64,000 bases of DNA, taken from assembly GCA_016714365.1 (NCBI GenBank), contig JADJNH010000005.1:372001-436000 (forward strand). The letters run 5' to 3'. Each line of letters starts with the position of its first letter. Position 1 is the first letter of the stretch. Shown here piece by piece: positions 51,630 to 60,500 of the stretch. The position numbers and the translations under genes are program-made. Under the pieces are notes generated by a model, which saw nothing but the letters and a program-made list of their open reading frames with translations, was not told the DNA's origin and made no database searches. This stretch comes from Candidatus Vicinibacter affinis. GTDB taxonomy: Bacteria; Bacteroidota; Bacteroidia; Chitinophagales; Saprospiraceae.

Positions 51630-51983
51630 ATGCTTTTGCAATTTTTTAAATCCAAAATCCACCGAGCTACGGTTACCCAAGCCAACCTTCATTACGTTGG
51701 AAGTATAACTATTGATGAAACCCTTATGACTGCTGCCAATCTGTATGAAGGAGAAAAGGTTCAAATAGTTAACAACAATAATGGGGAACGTTTTGAAACC
51801 TATGTTATAAAGGGTGAAAAAGATTCCGGAATGGTATGTCTAAACGGTGCTGCAGCGCGAAAGGCTGAAATAGGAGACATCATCATTGTAATTTCTTATG
51901 CAATCATGACTCCTGAAGAGGCCCAAAATTTTCATCCCATATCCATTTTTGTGGATGATAGGAATCGGGTTAAAGATATATAG
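51630..51983 (+). CDS. panD: Aspartate 1-decarboxylase precursor
   Basis: 117 residues. The self-cleavage site is Gly24-Ser25 in YVGSITID; Ser25 becomes the pyruvoyl cofactor after processing. LNGAAARKAEIGDIIIVISYA (read as NGAAARKA...GDIIIVISYA) is the conserved C-terminal signature. The enzyme makes beta-alanine from aspartate for PanC. The stop is 2 bases before the TTG start of the flippase-like gene. Confidence 0.97.
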   Translation: MLLQFFKSKIHRATVTQANLHYVGSITIDETLMTAANLYEGEKVQIVNNNNGERFETYVIKGEKDSGMVCLNGAAARKAEIGDIIIVISYAIMTPEEAQNFHPISIFVDDRNRVKDI

Positions 51984-51985
51984 CT

Positions 51986-53065
51986 TTGTCACATTTTTTT
52001 AAGAAGTTTTTACAATTTCTGTTTTTTCTGGCCTTGGGCGTTGGAATAATGTATTGGGTTTTTGTCACCCAGGATAAATCTTATCAAGCTTATTGTAGAG
52101 AAAATGGCATTGGTCCGGAGAACTGTATACTTTGGAAAAAAATGCTTCATGATTTATTGGAGGTTAAATGGTATTACATTGTTATCATATTCCTTTCCTT
52201 TTATTTGAGCAATTATTTCAGAGCACTTAGATGGCTGATTATATTAGAGCCGTTGGGCTACCATCCACATAAAATCAATGCAATTGGATCTGTTTTAGTG
52301 TCTTATTTTGCCAATCTTGGAATACCTAGAAGCGGAGAGTTTGTTAGGGCTGCAATAATTAGCAGATATGAGAAAATCCCATTAGATAAAGCTTTTGGCA
52401 CAGTAGTATTGGACAGGATGGTCGACTTGATTTCTATGGCAATAATTATTTTTATTACCATTTTAACTCAATTATCCACATTTAATGTTTTTTACGATAA
52501 ATATCTTTCCGAAGTTTCACTTACACAAAAACTAATACTACCTATCTTGTCCATATTATTTTTGGTGGTTTTATACTTGACCAGAAACAAGTGGAGAAAT
52601 CTATTATTTTTCAGTAATTTGAAAAACCGGATAAGAGGATTTTATGAAGGCCTGGTAGTGATTAAAAAAATCAAACAACCACGTGCATTTTTGTTGTACA
52701 CCCTCCTTATTTGGATATGGTTTTATGTTATGTTATTTGCTGCCTTAAAATCTTTTGAGCCCACATCACAACTTTCGATGATAGCCGGACTGGTGATTTA
52801 CGTATTCGGGTCATTAGGAATGTTGATACCAACTCCAGGAGGCATGGGAAGTTATCATTACCTGATTATTTTAGTACTGGCTTATTACAATATAAACCCA
52901 GTTGATGCATTTTCCTTCGCGAACATATCCTTCTTCTGTGCACAATTTGCAGACAATGTAATACTGGGCCTTGCAGCACTTTTAGTAATGTACATTTTTA
53001 ACCGCCGACTTAAAAAGAAAATGGCATCCGATAATGCAAATAATATAATTCAATCTCAAGGGTAG
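51986..53065 (+). CDS. UPF0104/LPG-synthase-TM family membrane protein
   Basis: 359 residues with eight or so membrane helices. FRALRWLIILEPLGY, FANLGIPRSGEFVRAAIISRYEKIP and GTVVLDRMVDLISM are hallmarks of the lysylphosphatidylglycerol synthase transmembrane (UPF0104/YbhN) family, and the final PTPGGMGSYHYLIILVLAYY (PTPGGMGSYHY) is also typical. Stand-alone members are predicted flippases of unknown lipid. The start is TTG at 51986 (TTG TCA CAT TTT), 2 bases after the panD stop; the next ATG falls inside the first helix. Co-transcription with panCD is likely but the functional link is unclear. Confidence 0.9.
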   Translation: MSHFFKKFLQFLFFLALGVGIMYWVFVTQDKSYQAYCRENGIGPENCILWKKMLHDLLEVKWYYIVIIFLSFYLSNYFRALRWLIILEPLGYHPHKINAIGSVLVSYFANLGIPRSGEFVRAAIISRYEKIPLDKAFGTVVLDRMVDLISMAIIIFITILTQLSTFNVFYDKYLSEVSLTQKLILPILSILFLVVLYLTRNKWRNLLFFSNLKNRIRGFYEGLVVIKKIKQPRAFLLYTLLIWIWFYVMLFAALKSFEPTSQLSMIAGLVIYVFGSLGMLIPTPGGMGSYHYLIILVLAYYNINPVDAFSFANISFFCAQFADNVILGLAALLVMYIFNRRLKKKMASDNANNIIQSQG

Positions 53066-53132
53066 CTTAGCAATTTAGTAGAGGTCACTTGAAATCATTA
53101 CAATATGTATACCAATCACATTTAATTAGAAA

Positions 53133-53927
53133 ATGGATAACAAAATAACCGATGTGACTGACTTCCTTGAGGAAATTGCTCCCTTAAGTTATCAGGAAAA
53201 GTATGATAATGCAGGACTAATTACCGGTGATCCTAATTGGAAAGTTTCCGGTGTATTAACTTGTCTGGACGTTACTGATGAGATTCTGCAAGAGGCTAAG
53301 TCAAAGGGATGTAACCTTATTGTAAGCCATCACCCTATAATTTTCAGGGCTCTCAAGAAGTTAAATGTCAATTATTATGTAGACAGAGTAATTATCAAGG
53401 CTATAAAAGAGGATATTGCCATTTATGCAATTCATACGAATTTAGATAATGTATTGGTCAACGGAGTAAATGAGACTATTGCTAATAGGTTGGGCTTGAT
53501 TAATCAAAAAATATTACTGGTTAAGGACCACGCGGAAAAAGGTGTTGGTGCAGGTTTATTGGCGCAGACTGTCCAGCCACTTGTCTGTCAGGATCTGCTC
53601 AAATTGGTCAAAGACAAATTACAAGCCAAATCAATTCGGCATACAATGGACCTTGGGAGACCCATCAATAAGGTTGCTTTATGCGGTGGCTCTGGATCTT
53701 TTCTTATTAGCGAATCGATCAGACAGGAAGCCGATGTACTGATCAGCGCCGATTTCAAGTATCATGATTTTTTTGAGGCTAATGGACAAATTCTTCTAAT
53801 CGATATTGGCCATTTCGAAAGTGAACAATTTACAGTAGATTTATTATTTAGCTTGATTTCAAAGAATTTTCCTAATTTTGCAACCCATTGCACAAAAATT
53901 AATACAAACCCGATACAATATTATTGA
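53133..53927 (+). CDS. NIF3-family (GTP cyclohydrolase-like) protein
   Basis: 264 residues, the short form without the middle PII-like insertion found in many Bacteroidota homologues of about 365 residues. Metal ligands are visible: SHHPIIF (two His), HTNLDN (His, Asp) and the C-terminal IGHFESEQF (His, Glu). The opening ITDVTDFLEEIAPLSYQEKYDNAGL (LSYQEKYDNAGL) is typical. NIF3/DUF34 proteins are widely conserved dinuclear metalloproteins of unsettled function. The gene is 2 bases upstream of a zinc-ribbon protein gene, a conserved pairing. Confidence 0.94.
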   Translation: MDNKITDVTDFLEEIAPLSYQEKYDNAGLITGDPNWKVSGVLTCLDVTDEILQEAKSKGCNLIVSHHPIIFRALKKLNVNYYVDRVIIKAIKEDIAIYAIHTNLDNVLVNGVNETIANRLGLINQKILLVKDHAEKGVGAGLLAQTVQPLVCQDLLKLVKDKLQAKSIRHTMDLGRPINKVALCGGSGSFLISESIRQEADVLISADFKYHDFFEANGQILLIDIGHFESEQFTVDLLFSLISKNFPNFATHCTKINTNPIQYY

Positions 53928-53929
53928 TT

Positions 53930-54688
53930 ATGGCAAAAACAATTCCGGTTTCTGAAATACCAATTGGGGTGAAATTAAAGCAATTATTTGAATTACAAAT
54001 AATTGATTCTGAGGTAGATCAGATCAAAGTTCTAAAGGGAGAGCTGCCAATGGTGGTAAGTGACCTAGAAGACGAAATTTCTGGTCTTGCTGTTAAGGTT
54101 GGCAAACTACAAAGTTCCGTCACTGAATTAGAAAAAGAGGCTTCAGCGCATAAGTCTAATATAAAAGCGGCTGAAGATGCAATAAAAAAATATGAAAAAC
54201 AGCTGGATGGGGTTAAAAATAACCGTGAGTACGATGCTTTGACGAAAGAAATCAACCTTCAAAGGTTGGAAATCCAGCTTTCGGAAAAGAAAATGAAAGA
54301 ATCCGCAGAGCAAGCTAAAGCTAAGAAGCTAACTCTTGATGCAATAGTTGAGAAGCAAACTACCAGACAAAAAGATCTTGAAGAGAAGAAAACGGAACTA
54401 GATAAAATAATTGAAAAGACTGACAAGGAGGAAACTACGCTAATAGCAAAGTCAGATAAATATCGAAAGAAAATTGAAGTTAGACTGCTTCATGCCTATG
54501 ATACCATCAGAAAGCGTTACAGAAATGGCTTGGCTGTTGTAATGGTGAAAAGGTCAGCTTGTGGCGGTTGTTTCAATCAAATTCCCCCACAAGTTCAATT
54601 GGAAATTGGACTCCGTAAAAAAATTATTGCTTGCGAACATTGTGGTCGAGTCTTGGTGGATGACCTTATACAGGAAGTAGAAATTTAA
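53930..54688 (+). CDS. Zinc-ribbon coiled-coil protein (DUF164/CT398-like)
   Basis: 252 residues from the ATG at 53930 (an in-frame TTG at 53924 overlaps the NIF3 stop). Residues 40-175 form a long Lys/Glu-rich helical hairpin, followed by a C4 zinc ribbon with SACGGCFNQIPPQVQ and CEHCGRVLV. This is the family of H. pylori HP0958 and Chlamydia CT398, in which the coiled coil binds protein partners and the ribbon binds RNA or nucleic acid. It is cytoplasmic. Its place directly behind the NIF3 gene is widely conserved, suggesting a shared role not yet defined. Confidence 0.92.
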   Translation: MAKTIPVSEIPIGVKLKQLFELQIIDSEVDQIKVLKGELPMVVSDLEDEISGLAVKVGKLQSSVTELEKEASAHKSNIKAAEDAIKKYEKQLDGVKNNREYDALTKEINLQRLEIQLSEKKMKESAEQAKAKKLTLDAIVEKQTTRQKDLEEKKTELDKIIEKTDKEETTLIAKSDKYRKKIEVRLLHAYDTIRKRYRNGLAVVMVKRSACGGCFNQIPPQVQLEIGLRKKIIACEHCGRVLVDDLIQEVEI

Positions 54689-54764
54689 TTTGATTTCAAG
54701 TTTCCCCGCTATTTTTAAATTTTCCTGAGTACACAAATTTTAATAACTAGGTAGGCTAATTATC

Positions 54765-55013
54765 CTATTTAAGTTGATATTTGACTAAAACTTCGTCAAT
54801 ATATTTGGCAAGTATTCTATCCTTTGCAGTTATTGAGTCGCCTGCATCATGTGTACATAAGTAAATATCAACTTTATTCCAGGTATTATTCCACGTTGGG
54901 TGATGATTCATCTTTTCAGCTTTTATACTTAATTCAATAATAAAACCCATGGCCTCAGCGAAATCTTTAAACTCGAGGTGAATGGACAACTTGTTACTTT
55001 CTTCTTTCCACAT
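54765..55013 (-). CDS. phhB: Pterin-4a-carbinolamine dehydratase, short form
   Basis: 82 residues. The active-site motif EKMNHHPTW (His-His-Pro) and the C-terminal THDAGDSITAKDRILAKYID (THDAGD...T..D) identify the family. It dehydrates pterin-4a-carbinolamine formed by aromatic amino acid hydroxylases, which fits the tyrosine-degradation gene at the window start. About 12-15 N-terminal residues of the usual 95-100 are missing, with the first strand MWKEESNKLSIHLEFKDF directly at the start. The small unknown gene upstream ends 3 bases before it. Confidence 0.9.
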   Translation of the reverse strand: MWKEESNKLSIHLEFKDFAEAMGFIIELSIKAEKMNHHPTWNNTWNKVDIYLCTHDAGDSITAKDRILAKYIDEVLVKYQLK

Positions 55014-55016
55014 GAT

Positions 55017-55250
55017 TTATGTACGTTTCATTTCAAAATTAAGTATATTTTTTGGCATTACCTCATTCAATTTTTTGATAGTCTTTACAAAATATATATG
55101 AACTATTTTTGTTTCTTGAACAAAATTGACATGATGGTATTTAAGTTTCTCTTCAGGAGATGCTTTTCCAACAAATAAAATCACATTAGGAGCAGGTTTA
55201 GGAACTCCTTGAGCTAACAGTTCAAATTGCCATATTTTCTTTTGATCCAT
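55017..55250 (-). CDS. Small hypothetical protein
   Basis: 77 residues, MDQKKIWQFELLAQG at the start and a beta-strand-rich middle (NVILFVGKA, KIVHIYFVKTIKKLNEVM). It is coded 3 bases upstream of the pterin dehydratase on the same strand, which supports it being real. No family is recognised and there is no signal or membrane segment. It may be a small cytoplasmic partner or a chance ORF. The dehydratase N-terminus is short, so a frameshift-split origin was considered, but the sequence does not resemble the missing strand. Confidence 0.5.
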   Translation of the reverse strand: MDQKKIWQFELLAQGVPKPAPNVILFVGKASPEEKLKYHHVNFVQETKIVHIYFVKTIKKLNEVMPKNILNFEMKRT

Positions 55251-55733
55251 CTCATTATTTTATGAAACTTTGGTATTAAAAAATCATCCAAAGCACAAGA
55301 GTCCGGGCTCTTGAATGCAGATTCCTGACACAATTGCCTGACGGCTTCATTAGACATCACTTTTAATTGGCGTATGGTAATGTTAAACAGAAGGATTACT
55401 CTTTTGAACAATTATTAATTTCTTGGCCTTTGGTATTCATTTCTTGAATAAATAAATTGAGACAGTCCGTTTTTATAGCTGTTCATATGGCAATTCAAAT
55501 AGTTTTTTAAAATTTCAATTTGAACAATTCCGGATGTTAGAACTTCATTGAAGGAGCATTAAATAACTAATTCTTACATTGAACAACCAGATTATAGTAA
55601 TAAATTCGATTAAATTGGTTGTCAAATTTCCTTTTTTGGCAAGTGTTAAGTTGTTCAATTAAGGAGTATTATTTAATGGGTTTTTCAAAAGCAATTAATT
55701 TTTTTAATCTTTACAGGTAATAGACTAAGATAA
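55251..55733. other. Divergent intergenic region before flippase gene
   Basis: About 480 AT-rich bases. A minus-strand ORF of 65 codons (55214-55411) overlaps the small hypothetical gene and has no supporting feature. Near the plus-strand flippase there is a 14-codon ORF (55676-55720) with a good ribosome-binding site. Two similar segments containing AAGGAG (about 55548-55570 and 55653-55677) form an imperfect direct repeat. Confidence 0.4.
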
Positions 55734-57236
55734 GTGTCCATAATTGCATCTTTAGCTAAAGAAACCATGATATATGGTTTGAGCTACTCTTTGGGTAGGG
55801 TAATTAATTTTCTGTTGGTAACCTCTTATTTAACTTATAGGGTATTTACTGGGGAAGATGGATATTTTGCTATATATCAGGATTTATATTTTTATATAGG
55901 CTTGCTACTCGGAGTTTTGACCCTCAGAATGGAGACTACTTATTTTAGGTATGTCTCTGAAGATAAATATGCTGCCGCGATATATCCTCTTGCAACTCAA
56001 GCTGTGTTTTGGATTTCGTTTTTTTTTGCTGCAGGAATAATTGTTGGGGAAAAACACATACTTAATTTTCTAAACTATGAAGGAGATTTTAGTGGACATC
56101 TTTACATTGCGCTTGGCATATTAATTTGCGATGTTTTAAGTTCGCTGCCTTTTGCAAAATTGAGGTATGAAAAGAGGCCCAGAAGGTATGCATGGATTAA
56201 GTTGTCTGGTTTATTGTTAAACATTGTGTTGGTGATATTTTTTTTTGAATGCCTGCCACTTTTTTACCCATCCTTTATAGATTTAATTTCTACCAGTTCC
56301 CAGAAATTATACATGGTACTCCTAGCTAATCTTATAGCTAGTTTATTAAGTTTGTTGCTTCTTCAGAAGGAAATTAGGACTGGACTTCAATCAGTGAATT
56401 GGCAATTTTTAAGACCAGTTTTGAAGTATTCCTGGCCTTTGATATTGGTTACCTTGAGTTACACCATTATCCAAAATGGGTATACCAGTTTTTTAAAATA
56501 CATTCTTCCAGGTGAATCATTAGATAACCTAAAAATGAGCGACTCTTTAGTTGCTGCTACAAGACTGGCTGTCATAATGAATCTTTTTGTTACGGCCTTC
56601 AACTATGGGGTAGAACCCTTCTTTTTTCGATATGCAGGAAAAAAGAATTCCGGGGAGGCCTATGCATCGATATCATTATTTTTTATTATTTGTGCAGGAG
56701 CCATATACATTTTTACTTGTTTGAATCTGGGACTGTTTGCAAATTTGTTAGGTCCCTCCTACAGGAATGCTCTTAACCTTGTGCCAATATTACTGATGGG
56801 TAATATTTTTGCCGGTATGTATACGAATATGTCCGTATGGTATAAATTGTCAGACAGGACAGGAACTGCTGCAATGATAAGTATGCTGGGTATGATTTTA
56901 AATTCAATACTTTTTATTATTCTCATTCCTCGGTATGGTATCAACGCATCTGCATGGATTACCTTTACGGTATATGTTTTTATTTCAGCATTGTCCTATC
57001 TTCAAGGGCAAAGAAATATGCCCATTCCATATCATTTGGGAAGAATGTTTGCTTATTTGATATTTAGCGTTTTGGCAGTTTATCTCACTAATATCATTTT
57101 CAGTTCATTAGGACTTTCAAATATTACCAGAATGATTACTTCTATTGGAATTTTGATGATGTACACCTATTGGGTTTATCATAAGGAGGTTTTGTCCCAC
57201 CGATTTCAAATTATAGATCATAATTCTATTTTATAG
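55734..57236 (+). CDS. Polysaccharide (Wzx-type) flippase
   Basis: 500 residues with twelve to fourteen hydrophobic segments and the N-terminal SLAKETMIYGLSYSLGRVINFLL typical of the polysaccharide-biosynthesis (MOP) flippase family (AKETMIYGLSYSLGR). Conserved charged positions such as Glu in MEPFFFRY-like VEPFFFRYAG occur mid-protein. Such proteins move lipid-linked sugar repeat units across the inner membrane. The start is GTG at 55734 (GTG TCC ATA ATT); the first ATG is Met12, inside the conserved N-terminal part. No glycosyltransferase genes are next to it, so the glycan is unknown. Confidence 0.9.
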   Translation: MSIIASLAKETMIYGLSYSLGRVINFLLVTSYLTYRVFTGEDGYFAIYQDLYFYIGLLLGVLTLRMETTYFRYVSEDKYAAAIYPLATQAVFWISFFFAAGIIVGEKHILNFLNYEGDFSGHLYIALGILICDVLSSLPFAKLRYEKRPRRYAWIKLSGLLLNIVLVIFFFECLPLFYPSFIDLISTSSQKLYMVLLANLIASLLSLLLLQKEIRTGLQSVNWQFLRPVLKYSWPLILVTLSYTIIQNGYTSFLKYILPGESLDNLKMSDSLVAATRLAVIMNLFVTAFNYGVEPFFFRYAGKKNSGEAYASISLFFIICAGAIYIFTCLNLGLFANLLGPSYRNALNLVPILLMGNIFAGMYTNMSVWYKLSDRTGTAAMISMLGMILNSILFIILIPRYGINASAWITFTVYVFISALSYLQGQRNMPIPYHLGRMFAYLIFSVLAVYLTNIIFSSLGLSNITRMITSIGILMMYTYWVYHKEVLSHRFQIIDHNSIL

Positions 57237-57418
57237 GTTGATTATCAATATTTAATGTGCTAATTCCTGCATTAAATGTTCAATTCATCATTTAAGTAAT
57301 TTTGATTTTGTCTTTTCCTCAAAATTATTTTCGACTATTTCCTCTTGGCAATGAAGGTCCAACTGAGAAATAAATTATTACTAATTTGAAAAAACATTTA
57401 TAAAATCATAAAATTTAT

Positions 57419-57426
57419 TACTTTTG
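57419..57426 (+). promoter_or_regulatory. Possible -7 box for M36 protease gene
   Basis: TACTTTTG fits TAnnTTTG. Transcription from here would leave a leader of about 105 bases containing the hairpin at 57444-57486. A TTG at the -33 position was not found. Confidence 0.35.
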
Positions 57427-57443
57427 AACCCTAATCCTTTATA

Positions 57444-57486
57444 AATCAACATATTAAAATAAGTTTACCACACTTATGTGTTGATT
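57444..57486 (+). repeat. Leader hairpin upstream of M36 gene
   Basis: Outer arms AATCAACA (57444-57451) and TGTTGATT (57479-57486), inner arms ATAAGT (57459-57464) and ACTTAT (57472-57477) around a 7-base loop. It lies about 50 bases before the ATG and could be an operator or an mRNA leader structure. Confidence 0.5.
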
Positions 57487-57537
57487 GACAGTGGGTTAGA
57501 TGAAAAGACGATTTATAACCAAAACCAACCTGCTCTC

Positions 57538-60500
57538 ATGAACGGCAATTGTACCTTTAAATTAAGGTCAGTAAAGAACACAAAGTTTTTACTGGTTTTC
57601 ACGTTACTGTTTACCAATTTTTATTATTTATTTGCTCAGTCACCTCAGGAGAAGGTTACAAGCTATTTAAAGAATACTTCAGCCTATTATGGTTTGAAAA
57701 GTGGAGACATGAGTGATTTCGAAATTACTTCGCACCATGTAAGCTCCGTTTCTGGTATTCAACATATCTACTTTACTCAGCGATATGCTGGAATAAGTAT
57801 TTTTACGACGGAGAGCTCTGCACATTTTCAAAATACAGGAAGTTTATTTACGGCTAATAATCTGTTCATTTCAGATTTAAAGGAATCTATCCAGGGAGAT
57901 GGCACTCCTGATTTAACCCCTGTCCAAGCTATAGAAAAAGTTTCGGCTGAGCTAGGTTACCAGCAACTTGGTAATCTTTTCGTGATGCAATATCTGGGGG
58001 GAAAAGAACAAAAATCCATAATTGCAAGAGGTCAAATTTCAATTGAGGACATTCCAGTCAAATTGAAGTACTTTCCTTTCAGAACCAGAAGCACCGTTTC
58101 AAATTCAACTGTAAAGGATAACATAGTTCTTGCTTGGGAAATGTACATCTATGAGCCAAACCAATTGAACTATTGGCATATATTGGCAGATGCCACCACC
58201 GGGAAAATTTTATTTAAAAATAATTTGGTGGTGAATTGCGGATTCGGTGATGCACATCATTCGGAACATTGCAATATTGAATTACACGAAGAGAAAAGCA
58301 ATAAATATTCAGTCCCAGCTTTTCCTACCCCTGCTATGGTAGGTGGTTACAGGGTATATGCCATGCCAATTGAATCTCCGGGTCATGGTGGCAGAACCCT
58401 GGTACTGAACCCAGACAACGCTTTAGCGTCACCCTTTGGATGGCATGACACGAATGGCGCAGCCGGACCAGAGTTTACAATTACAAGAGGAAATAACACC
58501 CATTCCTACGAGGATGGAAACAATCCAGGTTTTAGTCCGGATGGTGGTGGTGGTTTGACTTTTGACTATCCCATAAATACAGTTTATACTATGGGGGTTG
58601 ATGAATCAGAACCTGCTGCCATCACAAATTTGTTTTATTGGACAAACATTATTCATGATGTAATTTACCAATATGGTTTTACCGAAGCAGCTGGAAATTT
58701 TCAGGTAAATAATTATGGAAGAGGGGGAACAGGGAATGACGACGTAATGGCTGAAGCCCAAGATGGCTCTGGTACTTGTAATGCAAATTTTGCCACTCCT
58801 ATAGAAGGTAACAGACCCAGGATGCAAATGTATGTATGTGGAAATCGTGATGGTGACCTTGACAATGCAGTTATTATTCATGAATATGGTCATGGGATAT
58901 CCATCAGATTAACAGGTGGTCCTTTTAACTCAAGTTGTTTGAACAATCAAGAACAACCTGGAGAAGGATGGAGTGATTGGTACGGATTAATGTTGACTAT
59001 GAGAACCGGAGATGCCGGTCCTAATTCAAGAGGAATTGGAACATGGTTGTTTGGACAACCTCCCACCGGTCCTGGTATTAGACAATACCCATACAGTACA
59101 AACTTGGCTGTAAATCCTCATACTTATGATAATATCAAGACCGCTGCGGTACCACATGGAGTTGGCTCAGTCTGGTGTGCCATGCTTTGGGAAGTTACCT
59201 GGGATTTAATCGCCCAATATGGTTTTGACCCTAATTTTTATACCGGAAACGGTGGTAATAATCGCGCGTTAAAGTTGGTGACAGAAGCATTGAAGTTACA
59301 ACCATGTTCTCCTGGTTTTGTCGATGCAAGAAATGCAATACTCAAAGCTGACACAGTTCTTTATAATGCCCAGAATGCATGCTTGATTTGGAAAGCTTTT
59401 GCAAAAAGAGGATTGGGATACAGTGCACTTCAGGCAAGTTCTGGCAGCAGGTCTGATGGAACTCAGGCTTTTGATATTCCGCCTGCCTGTATGGCTCAAG
59501 CACCACAGACTGTGTGTTTTGACTTTACTGGCGGAATGCAGACTTGGATAGTTCCTGCAGGGGTCACATCTGTTACAATAGAGGCAAATGGTGCTGAGGG
59601 TGCAACTGCACCGTCAAGTATAAATGTTTGTGGAGGATCTCCAGACAGAGGAGGAAGAGGAGGACTTGCTACAGGAACATTGGCTGTGACACCTGGAGAA
59701 ACTTTAAATATTTTTGTTGGCCAAAAGGGATTTAATGGTCCTGGAAATGCCTTTAATGGTGGTGGATCCGGATGCAACGACCCCAGTACTTGTAGTGGTG
59801 GAGGTGGAGCTTCTGACGTAAGAAAAGGAGGTTCAGGACTTGCAAACAGAGTTATTGTTGCAGGTGGTGGAGGTGGAGCTGAGTTTTCTTGTGGAAATCA
59901 AGGAGGAGGAGCAGGAGGCGGACTTGTTGGTTCCAATGGACTCGGTGGTGATTGTTCAGTTGGTGATGCAACTGGGGGTACACAATCTGCAGGTGGAATT
60001 GGCGGCATTGGAGCTAATTGTGGTTGGCCAAACGGAGGAGGTCAAAATGGAACCCTCGGTCAAGGTGGTAATTCTAGTTTAGTTGCAGGTAGTTCATTGC
60101 ATTCGGGAGCTGGGGGCGGAGGATATTATGGAGGAGGAGCAGGTTCTGTTGATGCACATGGTGGAGGAGGGTCTTCTTATATTGGTGGAGTAACCGGTGG
60201 TAATACTACTCCGGGGGTAAATTTAGGTAATGGTCGCGTATGTATCACTTTCGGAGCGACCAATGGAACTGGTCCATCAATTACTTGCCCAGCCAATGTT
60301 ACAGTGGGATGTGCAATTGATATACCTGCTGTAAATATTGGAGCCCCAAGAGTTTCTAATGGAACTTGTCAAGGGACTTTGGTTGTGACACACAGAAAAG
60401 ATTCAATAACAGATCAAACCTGTCCGAACAGATATAATGTACACAGAATTTATAGAGTGACAGACCCGTGCGGGAATTTTGCAGAGTGCATCCAACTTAT

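Larger units (their letters stand above)
57237..57537. other. Intergenic region upstream of giant M36 gene
   Basis: 301 AT-rich bases. It contains a -7 box TACTTTTG (57419-57426) and a two-part hairpin (57444-57486) that would lie in the 5' leader of the M36 protease transcript. Confidence 0.5.

Noticed and set aside
55214..55411. 65-codon minus-strand ORF upstream of the 77-residue gene
   Set aside because: It overlaps the start of the better-placed small gene in another frame and shows no supporting features.
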